Positions 8,380-15,023 of a stretch of DNA of 17,239 bases are shown piece by piece. The position numbers and the translations under genes were made by a program. The notes beneath the pieces are model-generated. The model was not told where the DNA came from. It saw only the letters and a list, made by a program, of their open reading frames with translations, and searched no databases. Positions within the stretch are counted from its first letter, which is position 1, and each line of letters begins with the position of its first letter. The DNA comes from ZLKRG08 sp964565165. GTDB taxonomy: Bacteria > Actinomycetota > Actinomycetes > Nanopelagicales > Nanopelagicaceae. The stretch covers positions 1-17,239 of the forward strand of contig CAZMDJ010000018.1 in the NCBI GenBank assembly GCA_964565165.1. The letters run 5' to 3'.

Positions 8380-9258
8380 GTGAACAACGCGATTGAAGCT
8401 TTTACCTCTTATCTAAATCGCGAACGTTCTTTATCTGATAACACGATCCGCGCATATGTTGGTGATCTTGAATCATTCGCATCGCATTTGAAAGCGCTAG
8501 GCGTGGAAGATGTTGGTACTTTAAATATCAGCCACTTACGTAGTTGGCTAGCCAATCAGCAGAGTAAAGGTGCATCGCGCACCACTCTTTCGCGCCGCGC
8601 TACTTCGATCAAACTATTTACTAAGTGGGCACATAAGAACGGGCTGCTACCCAACGATGTAGGTGCTAATTTGGCGACACCTAAGGCGCACCGCGTGTTA
8701 CCAGAGATTCTTGATGTGAAGAGCGCTGATCTTGCGATGCAATCCCTTGAAACATTTGCAGAGGAATCAGGCGAACTAACAGCAATTCGTAATTTGGCGA
8801 TGGTTGAGATGCTCTATGCATCTGGTTCTCGTGTCTCTGAACTCTGCGGTTTGAATCTAAAAGATATTGATTACGAACGTTCGACAATTCGCGTTATTGG
8901 TAAAGGCAGCAAAGAACGTGTAATTCCAATTGGCCGCCCTGCAATTGCAGCGCTAGAAAAATGGTTAACAGTTCGCCCGCAATTAGCTAACGACAAGAGC
9001 GGCGATGCAGTTTTCTTAGGAGCTCGCGGAAAGAGAATTGATCAACGCCAGGTTAGGGAAGTTGTTTACAAAACAATTGAACTTGGACCTCACGCTTTAC
9101 GTCATTCTGCGGCGACCCATTTATTAGAGGGCGGGGCAGATCTTCGAACTGTTCAAGAGATTCTGGGCCATGCATCACTTTCAACGACCCAGATTTATAC
9201 CCATGTTTCAGCGGAGAGACTCCATTCCGCCTTTAAACAAGCGCACCCAAGAGCCTGA
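8380..9258 (+). CDS. xerC: Tyrosine recombinase XerC
   Basis: Site-specific recombinase that, with XerD, resolves chromosome dimers at dif. The N-terminal SAM-like DNA-binding domain is at about residues 2-88 and the catalytic domain at about 105-285. All six active-site residues are present: R151 (GSRVSEL), K175 (GKGSKER), H238 and R241 (PHALRHS), H264 (LGHASL) and nucleophile Y273 (QIYTHV). The C-terminal AHPRA ending is typical of XerC rather than XerD. The GTG start at 8380 gives the expected N-terminus and lies 10 nt after cimA, with no strong Shine-Dalgarno. The protein (292 residues) is slightly short: the loop between YKTIE and LGPHALRHS lacks roughly 8-10 residues found in many XerC proteins. 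A gene for an M23 peptidase that often sits between xerC and rpsB in actinobacteria is absent. Confidence 0.95.
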   Translation: MNNAIEAFTSYLNRERSLSDNTIRAYVGDLESFASHLKALGVEDVGTLNISHLRSWLANQQSKGASRTTLSRRATSIKLFTKWAHKNGLLPNDVGANLATPKAHRVLPEILDVKSADLAMQSLETFAEESGELTAIRNLAMVEMLYASGSRVSELCGLNLKDIDYERSTIRVIGKGSKERVIPIGRPAIAALEKWLTVRPQLANDKSGDAVFLGARGKRIDQRQVREVVYKTIELGPHALRHSAATHLLEGGADLRTVQEILGHASLSTTQIYTHVSAERLHSAFKQAHPRA

Positions 9259-9476
9259 TTTTTCTATTCTGACGCTCGCAAGTAAGATTCTGCCTGCACA
9301 GAGAAATCTGTGACATCACAGCACTAACCGTCCCGCTTACGCGGATCCGGGAAAGCGTTTCGGTCTCAAGCAATTGAGCAGTCGCTAACAGTGCGAGGGA
9401 GCCAAACAAATCGTTTAGCTCGACAACCGAGTGCGGAAAAGTCGCGAAGATTTTTCCGAAAAAGGAGCGTGCCCAA
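9259..9476 (+). promoter_or_regulatory. rpsB leader region with several inverted repeats
   Basis: This is the longest gene-free stretch in the window (218 nt) and very probably contains the promoter and untranslated leader of the rpsB operon. Four inverted repeats are visible. CTGTGA/TCACAG lies at 9308-9321 with a 2-nt centre. CTCAA/TTGAG lies at 9365-9378 around a GCAA tetraloop of the GNRA class. CTCG/CGAG lies at 9419-9431. CGGAAAA/TTTTCCG lies at 9434-9458 with an 11-nt loop, ending 3 nt before the ribosome binding site. TAAGAT at 9283-9288 is a possible -10 element but has no good -35 partner. S2 is known to autoregulate through its leader in some bacteria, so a control role is plausible; whether this RNA binds S2 is inference. 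Confidence 0.5.
9462..9467 (+). promoter_or_regulatory. rpsB ribosome binding site
   Basis: AAGGAG lies 9 nt before GTG 9477 and decides that start over the in-frame ATG at 9489. It sits just after the CGGAAAA/TTTTCCG stem, so folding or protein binding there could affect ribosome access. Confidence 0.85.
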
Positions 9477-10280
9477 GTGGCAGTTGTAACAATGCGCGAA
9501 CTCCTCGACAGCGGTGTTCACTTCGGACATCAGACACGTCGTTGGAATCCAAAGATGAAGCGTTTTATTTTCACAGAACGCAATGGCATCTACATCATCG
9601 ACATCCAGCAATCACTAGGTCTAATCGATTCAGCATATGAATTCGTTAAGGACACAGTTGCTAAGGGTGGCCACATTCTTTATGTTGGTACAAAGAAGCA
9701 AGCACAAGAACCAATCATCCAGCAGTCACAGCGCGTAGGCATGCCTTACGTAACTGAGCGTTGGTTGGGCGGCATGCTTACCAACTTCCCAACTGTTTAC
9801 AAGCGAATCCAGCGCCTTAAGGAATTGGAAGCACTTGAAGCAGCGAACGATCAACTTCTTACAAAGAAGGAACTTCTAATGCTTCGCCGTGAGCGCGAGA
9901 AGCTAAAGAAGAACCTTGACGGTATCCGCAACATGACCAAGCTGCCTGCAGCAATCTGGGTTGTAGATACAAAGAAGGAACACCTTGCAGTTCAGGAAGC
10001 TAAGAAGCTTGGTATTCCAGTTATTGCAATCTTGGATACAAATTGCGATCCAGACGAAGTTGATTACAAGATTCCAGGTAACGACGATGCAATCCGTTCA
10101 ATCGGTCTGCTAACACGCGTTATCACTGATGCTATTGCAGCTGGCCTACAGGCACGTTCTGCACAGGCAGCACAGACAACAGAAGAGAACAAAGATGGCG
10201 CAGCAGCAGAAGTTGCAGCGGGAGAGCCACTTGCTGATTGGGAGAAGGACATTCTCGAAGGAGCTACTGAGTCAAAGTGA
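9477..10280 (+). CDS. rpsB: 30S ribosomal protein S2
   Basis: Structural protein of the small ribosomal subunit, bound near the head-body junction on the solvent side. The 267-residue sequence opens with the classic MRELLDSGVHFGHQTRRWNP block (residues 6-25) and contains the IYIIDIQQ segment, the YVGTKKQAQ segment and RWLGGMLTNF in the first half. DTNCDPDEVDYKIPGNDDA follows in the second half. The acidic Ala/Glu-rich C-terminal tail (from about residue 230) ending in PLADWEKDILEG is common in actinobacterial S2. The GTG start gives residues AVV before the conserved methionine. Codons such as GTT, CTT, AAG and GAA dominate, as expected for a highly expressed gene. The stop overlaps the tsf GTG start by 4 nt. 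Confidence 0.97.
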   Translation: MAVVTMRELLDSGVHFGHQTRRWNPKMKRFIFTERNGIYIIDIQQSLGLIDSAYEFVKDTVAKGGHILYVGTKKQAQEPIIQQSQRVGMPYVTERWLGGMLTNFPTVYKRIQRLKELEALEAANDQLLTKKELLMLRREREKLKKNLDGIRNMTKLPAAIWVVDTKKEHLAVQEAKKLGIPVIAILDTNCDPDEVDYKIPGNDDAIRSIGLLTRVITDAIAAGLQARSAQAAQTTEENKDGAAAEVAAGEPLADWEKDILEGATESK

Positions 10281-11104
10281 GTTACACAGCAGAAGATGTA
10301 AAGCGTTTACGTGAAGCAACTGCAGCAGGAATGCTCGATTGCAAGAAGGCGCTTGATGAAGCAAATGGTGATTACGACAAAGCAGTTGAAATCATTCGCG
10401 TTAAGGGCCTTAAGGGCGTAACAAAGCGCGAAGGACGTACAACTTCAAATGGTTTAGTTGTTGCAAAATCAACAGACTCACTTGGCGTAATGCTTGAACT
10501 AAATTGCGAAACAGATTTCGTTTCTAAGGGCGAACGTTTCCAGGCGCTAGGTGATGAATTAGTTGATCACCTACTAAAGGTAAAGAGCGCAGATCTTGCT
10601 GCATTCCTTGCTTCAGAGATTGCACCTGGTCGCACAGTTCAGCAGCATGTTGACGAAGCAAATGCGACACTAGGTGAGCGCATCGAAGTTCGTCGCGTAA
10701 CTGTTTACGAAGGTTCACCAGTTGGTATCTACCTTCACAAGACCAGCCCAGATTTGCCTCCACAAGTTGGCGTTCTAATTCAGCTAACAAAGGATGCACT
10801 TGAAGTTGGTCGCGATGTTGCACAGCACATCGCAGCTTTTGCACCACAGTTCGTAAATCGCGAAGAGGTCCCTGCGGATCTAATCGAGAACGAGCGTCGT
10901 ATTGCAGAAGAGACAGCTCGCGAAGAAGGTAAGCCAGAAGCAGCGCTTTCAAAGATTGTTGAAGGCCGCGTTACCGGTTTCGTAAAGGAAGTTTCACTTC
11001 TTGAGCAGGCATTCGCAAAGGATGCAAAGAAGACTGTTCAGCAGATTCTTGATGAGGCGCAAACCGCGGTTAAGGCCTTCTCACGTTTCCGCGTCGGTCA
11101 GTAA
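10277..11104 (+). CDS. tsf: Translation elongation factor Ts
   Basis: Guanine-nucleotide exchange factor that regenerates EF-Tu-GTP during elongation. The 275 residues comprise an N-terminal UBA-like domain (about 4-42, with TAAGMLDCKKALDEANGD) followed by the dimerisation/core region. The key TDFV motif that wedges into EF-Tu is at 79-82, in NCETDFVSKGERF. The ending KAFSRFRVGQ is typical of actinobacterial EF-Ts. GTG at 10277 overlaps the rpsB stop as GTGA, and the AAGGAG at 10258-10263 is 13 nt upstream, a little far, so coupling to rpsB translation is likely. The gene ends with tandem stops, TAATAA (11102-11107). Confidence 0.97.
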   Translation: MSYTAEDVKRLREATAAGMLDCKKALDEANGDYDKAVEIIRVKGLKGVTKREGRTTSNGLVVAKSTDSLGVMLELNCETDFVSKGERFQALGDELVDHLLKVKSADLAAFLASEIAPGRTVQQHVDEANATLGERIEVRRVTVYEGSPVGIYLHKTSPDLPPQVGVLIQLTKDALEVGRDVAQHIAAFAPQFVNREEVPADLIENERRIAEETAREEGKPEAALSKIVEGRVTGFVKEVSLLEQAFAKDAKKTVQQILDEAQTAVKAFSRFRVGQ

Positions 11105-11127
11105 TAAACTAGTTAGAAGTAAAGCGA

Positions 11128-11165
11128 AAGGAGCACTCATGCCAGGTTATGGAAGAGTGCTCCTT
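11128..11165 (+). promoter_or_regulatory. Hairpin sequestering the pyrH ribosome binding site
   Basis: AAGGAGCACTC (11128-11138) and GAGTGCTCCTT (11155-11165) are perfect 11-bp complements, six of them G-C pairs, separated by 16 nt. The 5' arm holds the complete Shine-Dalgarno AAGGAG (11128-11133), and the ATG at 11139 is the first codon of the loop. The 3' arm falls in codons for R-V-L-L of pyrH, which use AGA, GTG and CTC, all uncommon in this window. No U-tract follows, so it is not an intrinsic terminator. The structure should limit pyrH initiation unless translating ribosomes, a protein or a ligand opens it. The repeat is observed; the regulation is inferred. Confidence 0.75.
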
Positions 11166-11849
11166 AAACTTTCTGGAGAAGTTTTCGGCGGAGAAAAGGG
11201 CATCGGTGTTGATCCCGATGTTGTTCAAGCAATCGCCAAGCAAATCGCGGATGTTGTTAAATCCGGAACCCAAGTAGCAATCGTTGTCGGCGGCGGTAAT
11301 TATTTCCGCGGCGCCGAACTACAAACACGTGGCATGGAACGTTCACGTGCTGACTACATGGGCATGCTTGGAACAGTTATGAACTGTTTAGCGTTACAAG
11401 ATTTCCTTGAGAAGCAGGGCGTTGAAACTCGCGTTCAAACCGCAATCTCAATGGGCCAAGTTGCAGAGCCATATATTCCACGTCGCGCTATCCGCCACTT
11501 GGAAAAGGGTCGCATCGTAATTTTCGGAGCTGGCGCAGGTATGCCGTTCTTTACAACAGATACCGTTGCAGCACAGCGCGCACTTGAAATCGGTGCAAAT
11601 GCGCTTCTTCTTGCAAAGAGCGGCGTTGATGGCGTTTACAACGCAGATCCACGTAAAGATGCAAGCGCAACTAAATTTGATGAGATTTCATACGATGAAG
11701 TTCTATCGAAATCACTTGCAGTTGCAGATGCAGCGGCATTTAGTCTTTGCCGTGAAAATAAACTGCCAATCGTGGTCTTTGATTTAATGAATAACGGAAA
11801 TATTGCTCGCGCTGTTAAGGGCGAGAAAATCGGAACTTTAGTTAACTAA
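11139..11849 (+). CDS. pyrH: UMP kinase (uridylate kinase)
   Basis: Phosphorylates UMP to UDP with ATP in pyrimidine nucleotide synthesis; the bacterial enzyme is a hexamer of the amino-acid-kinase fold, usually controlled by GTP and UTP. From ATG 11139 the protein has 236 residues, the normal length. The N-terminal LLKLSGEVFGGE (about 7-18) contacts phosphate, followed by VVGGGNYFRGAEL (about 50-62) and the MGMLGTVMNCLALQD UMP-site helix. The GVDGVYNADPR segment contacts the nucleotide. The open frame continues 46 codons upstream over the end of tsf, but AAGGAG 5 nt before ATG 11139 and the family N-terminus fix the start. That ribosome binding site is in an 11-bp hairpin. It lies 34 nt after tsf and 17 nt before frr. 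Confidence 0.96.
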   Translation: MPGYGRVLLKLSGEVFGGEKGIGVDPDVVQAIAKQIADVVKSGTQVAIVVGGGNYFRGAELQTRGMERSRADYMGMLGTVMNCLALQDFLEKQGVETRVQTAISMGQVAEPYIPRRAIRHLEKGRIVIFGAGAGMPFFTTDTVAAQRALEIGANALLLAKSGVDGVYNADPRKDASATKFDEISYDEVLSKSLAVADAAAFSLCRENKLPIVVFDLMNNGNIARAVKGEKIGTLVN

Positions 11850-11866
11850 GTTAGAAGAGGACGAAA

Positions 11867-12430
11867 ATGAGCGACATTAATTCCGTCATGACCGACGGTA
11901 CAAATAAGATGAACAAGGCTGTAGATGTAGCGAAGGATGATTTAGCTGCAATCCGCACCGGTCGCGCTCATCCATCACTATTTAACAAGGTAATCGTTGA
12001 TTACTATGGCGCACCAACTGCGCTAAATCAATTGGCATCTGTTCAGATTCCTGAAGCACGCGTTGCTTTAATTAACCCATTCGATAAAGGCGCAATGTCA
12101 TCTATCGAAAAGGCGCTTCGCGAATCAGATCTTGGCGTAAATCCAAGCAATGATGGCGTTTCGATTCGTATTAACTTCCCACAGCTAACCGAAGAGCGTC
12201 GCAAGGAGTACATCAAACTTGCGAAATCTAAGGGCGAAGATTCAAAGGTTTCTATCCGTAATATCCGTCGCGCTGTTAAAGAAGCGTTAGAGAAGATGGA
12301 AAAAGATGGCGAGATCTCTAAGGATGATTTGGCTCGCGCTGAAAAGGAACTTGAGAAGATTACTGGCGATCACACAGCAAAGATCGACGAGCTTCTTAAG
12401 CATAAAGAAGCTGAACTTCTAGAGGTTTAA
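11867..12430 (+). CDS. frr: Ribosome recycling factor
   Basis: Acts with EF-G after termination to split the post-termination ribosome. The 187-residue length matches the family (about 185). Recognisable segments are the N-terminal helix leading to AAIRTGRAHPSLF (about 27-39) and the domain II strand region VDYYGAPTALNQLASVQIPE (about 44-63). Further on are INPFDK (about 69-74) and LTEERRKEYIKLAK near 110. The C-terminal three-helix-bundle stretch follows, ending in ITGDHTAKIDELLKHKE. A GAAGAGGA purine stretch lies about 7 nt before the ATG. The frr stop shares one base with the cdsA start (TAATG). Confidence 0.97.
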   Translation: MSDINSVMTDGTNKMNKAVDVAKDDLAAIRTGRAHPSLFNKVIVDYYGAPTALNQLASVQIPEARVALINPFDKGAMSSIEKALRESDLGVNPSNDGVSIRINFPQLTEERRKEYIKLAKSKGEDSKVSIRNIRRAVKEALEKMEKDGEISKDDLARAEKELEKITGDHTAKIDELLKHKEAELLEV

Positions 12431-13275
12431 TGTCTGATCTGCACGCAATTAATGATGCAATAAATAAGCGCGCAGGGCGCAAATTATTGCCTTCAATTGC
12501 GACCTCTTTATCTTTAATGGCAGGCGTCTGGGCGCTCCTTAAATATTTTCCAACAGGTTTTGCAGCTCTGGTAGCACTTGCTTTAGTTCTTGCCATCAAA
12601 GAGTTGGCGCATGCATTTTCATCAACAGACACTTATGTTTCAAAGCGTTCGTTGATGGTCTCTGCAGTTGGTTTATCAGCTGGCGCATGGTTCGGTGGAA
12701 TCCGCGGCTTAGCGATTGGTCTTGGAATCGCGCTTTCATTGATGTTGATTGCGCTTCTTCGCAAAGGTCCACAAGGATTTATTAAGAGCGCGAGTGCTTC
12801 GGTATTTGCACTTGTCTATCTACCGTTCCTTGCGGGTTTCTTAATTCTTCTTGCGCGTCCATACAACGGACTTGAGCAGATTATGGTTTTCGTAATTTTG
12901 GTAGCAAGTAATGACACCTTTGCCTACGTAACCGGCGTATTGATTGGTAAGCATCCAATGGCGCCAAAGCATTCACCAAAGAAAACTTGGGAAGGTCTAG
13001 CTGGTTCTGTAATTTTTACAACCGTTCTTGGCTACATCTCATTTGATGGAATTTTAAATTTAAACCCATGGATCGGTGCTGCAGTTGGATTGCTAATTGT
13101 TTTCACTGCAACCACTGGTGATTTAATCGAATCAGCAATTAAGCGCGACTTTGCAATTAAAGATATGGGTAATTTATTGCCTGGCCATGGTGGGGTAATG
13201 GATCGCCTAGATTCAATTGTTTTATCAGCGCCAGCGCTCTGGTTGGTATTAGAACTCGTGAAGTATTACTCATGA
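12430..13275 (+). CDS. cdsA: Phosphatidate cytidylyltransferase (CDP-diglyceride synthase)
   Basis: Membrane enzyme converting phosphatidic acid and CTP to CDP-diacylglycerol, the branch point for phospholipid synthesis. The 281-residue protein is very hydrophobic, with roughly eight or nine membrane segments starting near residues 22, 43, 74, 92, 123, 150, 190, 212 and 262. The family signature lies at about 235-262: SAIKRD, then KD, LLPGHGGVMDRLDS. The earlier SNDTFAYVTGVLIGKH and SPKKTWEG blocks (about 160-189) are also conserved. AGAGG at 12421-12425 gives a ribosome binding site overlapping the end of frr. The stop overlaps rlmN by 4 nt (ATGA). Placement after frr is the usual bacterial arrangement. 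Confidence 0.95.
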   Translation: MSDLHAINDAINKRAGRKLLPSIATSLSLMAGVWALLKYFPTGFAALVALALVLAIKELAHAFSSTDTYVSKRSLMVSAVGLSAGAWFGGIRGLAIGLGIALSLMLIALLRKGPQGFIKSASASVFALVYLPFLAGFLILLARPYNGLEQIMVFVILVASNDTFAYVTGVLIGKHPMAPKHSPKKTWEGLAGSVIFTTVLGYISFDGILNLNPWIGAAVGLLIVFTATTGDLIESAIKRDFAIKDMGNLLPGHGGVMDRLDSIVLSAPALWLVLELVKYYS

Positions 13276-14384
13276 GCGATCTACCTTTAATTTTTGACGA
13301 GCCGAAACAGAAGAAGAAGGCGCCAAAACACCTTGCTGATATGAGCAAGGAAGATCGCAAGAAGCTCTGTGAAGAGCTAGGAATTCCGGCATTTCGCGCC
13401 AACCAGGTAGCTGTTCATTACTACACACATCTGCAATCAGATCCTGAACAGTGGACCGATATTCCTGCAGATATGCGCCAGAAGTTAGCTGATGCATTTA
13501 CGCCAAAGTTAATGGAACCAGTTCGCACTCTTCAGACCGATAATGGAATGACTCGTAAAGATTTATGGCGTTTACATGACGGCACTTTGGTCGAATCAGT
13601 TCTGATGAAGTATCCAGATCGCGCAACAGTTTGTATCTCATCTCAAGCAGGTTGCGGCATGGCTTGTCCATTCTGCGCAACAGGGCAGGGCGGTTTGAAA
13701 CGAAATCTAACTGCAGGTGAAATTACCGAACAGATTGTGCAAGCAGCTCGTCTTTGCGCTTCTGGCGAAATGGGCGGCGAACCAATTCGTCTTTCAAACA
13801 TTGTCTTTATGGGCATGGGCGAACCTTTGGCTAATTACAAAGCGGTGGTTCAAACAATTCGCAATATCACTTCACCGAATCCAGATGGCCTTGGAATTTC
13901 TGCACGTTCAGTAACGCTTTCAACTGTTGGACTTGTAACTGGCGTTGAGAAGTTCACCGAAGAAGGTATTCCGGTAACTCTTGCAGTTTCGCTACACACA
14001 CCGGATGATGAATTACGCGATACCTTGGTTCCAATTAATACTCGTTTTAAAGTTCGCGAAATTCTTGCGGCAGCTGATGCATATGCAAAGAAGACTGGCC
14101 GCCGTTACTCAATCGAATATGCGTTAATTAAAGATATTAACGATCAAGCTTGGCGTGCAGATTTATTAGGCAAACTTTTAAAGAGCCGTAATGCGCACGT
14201 AAATTTAATTCCACTAAACCCAACACCTGGATCAAAGTGGACCGCATCCCGCCCGCAAGACCAGAAGGAATTCGTTCGAGTTCTGGAAAGTTACGGCGTA
14301 CCGGTCACAGTTCGCGATACCCGTGGCCGTGAAATTGATGGTGCCTGCGGCCAGTTGGCTGCTAGCGAAGTGGCCAATCCTTAA
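13272..14384 (+). CDS. rlmN: Dual-specificity rRNA/tRNA adenine C2-methyltransferase (radical SAM)
   Basis: Methylates C2 of A2503 in 23S rRNA and A37 in certain tRNAs by a radical SAM mechanism; affects translational fidelity. The 370 residues include an N-terminal helical accessory domain (about 20-85). The [4Fe-4S] motif follows as C128, C132 and C135 (CGMACPFCATG). C121 (TVCISSQAG) and C359 (DGACGQL) align with the methyl-transfer cysteine pair of RlmN, so the enzyme should be active and is RlmN rather than Cfr. The SAM-binding GMGEP is at about 181-185. The first 20 residues are Lys/Pro-rich and probably flexible. It overlaps the cdsA stop as ATGA. Its last 23 bases overlap the 3' end of the opposite-strand gene. 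Confidence 0.96.
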   Translation: MSDLPLIFDEPKQKKKAPKHLADMSKEDRKKLCEELGIPAFRANQVAVHYYTHLQSDPEQWTDIPADMRQKLADAFTPKLMEPVRTLQTDNGMTRKDLWRLHDGTLVESVLMKYPDRATVCISSQAGCGMACPFCATGQGGLKRNLTAGEITEQIVQAARLCASGEMGGEPIRLSNIVFMGMGEPLANYKAVVQTIRNITSPNPDGLGISARSVTLSTVGLVTGVEKFTEEGIPVTLAVSLHTPDDELRDTLVPINTRFKVREILAAADAYAKKTGRRYSIEYALIKDINDQAWRADLLGKLLKSRNAHVNLIPLNPTPGSKWTASRPQDQKEFVRVLESYGVPVTVRDTRGREIDGACGQLAASEVANP

Positions 14385-14997
14385 GATATTCAGGCGGAGT
14401 AAGATCAAATTTTAAATCTGGAGCTTCGATTGGTTGGCCATAAATAGTTTGCATCGGCAATACTCCCGCCCAAACTTTGGTATCAAGATCCTCTAAATCA
14501 TCTTTTGGCGCGGAATTTGAAACTTTGATGCTGTACTCATCAAGCGGAAAGAAAATTATAGAAGTAGCTTTCAGCTCTTTTTCGGTTGATTTCCGCAGTT
14601 CGGCGCGACGACCAGGCATTAAATGATCTGATAGAGCTTGCAGTGCAGCGCGTTTTTCATCTCCTTCGATTAATTTTCCTTGTCCAAAAGCCATCAAAGA
14701 TTGATAGTGCATGGATGAATGAAATGTTGAGCGTGCCAAAACCAGTCCATCAATTAATGTAATTGTCACGCAAGCTTTAGCTCCAGAAGCTAGAGCTTTA
14801 AACAGGCGCGAAGCTGTTGAGCCATGAAGAACCAAACCATCTTTAAAGGGTGCGACCAGTACCGGCAAGACAATTGGTTGACCATCAATCTGTATACCAA
14901 CATGTGCCGTTATCGCTCTCCTTAGGATTTTATCTTTACTTTCCTCGTCTTCTCTGGCTTTATGCGGCGCTCTCTTAACGGTTGTTATCTGGCTCAT
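14362..14997 (-). CDS. Pyridoxamine 5'-phosphate oxidase-like FMN-binding protein
   Basis: A 211-residue member of the split-barrel flavin-binding family that includes NimA-like proteins; substrate unknown. The N-terminal VKRAPHKA..DEESKDKILRRA helix leads into the barrel, with AHVGIQIDGQPIVLPV (about 31-46). HGSTASRLFKAL (58-69) is the usual flavin-phosphate-contact region, and SMHYQSLMAFGQG (95-107) follows. The C-terminal VWAGVLPMQ (175-183) is a conserved ending in this group. Members bind FMN or a related flavin, but residues for true PdxH activity are not evident, so vitamin B6 synthesis should not be assumed. It is the only minus-strand gene, converging with a 23-bp overlap on rlmN and diverging over 26 bp from the aldehyde dehydrogenase. 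No clear Shine-Dalgarno precedes the ATG, so initiation may be leaderless or weak. Confidence 0.87.
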   Translation of the reverse strand: MSQITTVKRAPHKAREDEESKDKILRRAITAHVGIQIDGQPIVLPVLVAPFKDGLVLHGSTASRLFKALASGAKACVTITLIDGLVLARSTFHSSMHYQSLMAFGQGKLIEGDEKRAALQALSDHLMPGRRAELRKSTEKELKATSIIFFPLDEYSIKVSNSAPKDDLEDLDTKVWAGVLPMQTIYGQPIEAPDLKFDLTPPEYLKDWPLR

Positions 14998-15023
14998 GGA
15001 CTTTAGGTTAACTCATTATTAGA
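14998..15023. promoter_or_regulatory. 26-bp divergent promoter region
   Basis: This short AT-rich gap must serve two divergent genes. On the minus strand TAATAAT resembles a -10 element; on the plus strand CATTAT (15014-15019) is a weaker candidate. Neither gene has a good Shine-Dalgarno here, which fits leaderless or near-leaderless messages with promoter parts extending into the opposite gene. Confidence 0.35.

Noticed and set aside
9308..9321. CRP/GlxR operator
   Set aside because: The TGTGA and TCACA half sites are separated by 2 nt instead of the 6 nt that family requires.
9259..9476. tRNA gene, dif site or attachment site in the xerC-rpsB gap
   Set aside because: No cloverleaf or CCA end, no long dif-like inverted repeat of the expected 11-6-11 form, and no direct repeats flanking a mobile element were seen.
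10524..10952. 142-codon open frame on the minus strand across tsf
   Set aside because: Leu/Arg/Gln-rich antisense shadow of a conserved gene, with no family resemblance.
11001..11138. 46-codon N-terminal extension of the pyrH reading frame
   Set aside because: It overlaps the end of tsf in another frame, is Arg/Ser-rich and unlike UMP kinases; ATG 11139 has a good ribosome binding site and the family N-terminus.
11291..11320. GC-rich inverted repeat in pyrH
   Set aside because: It is explained by codons for the conserved GGGNYFRGAE block and is interrupted by mismatches.
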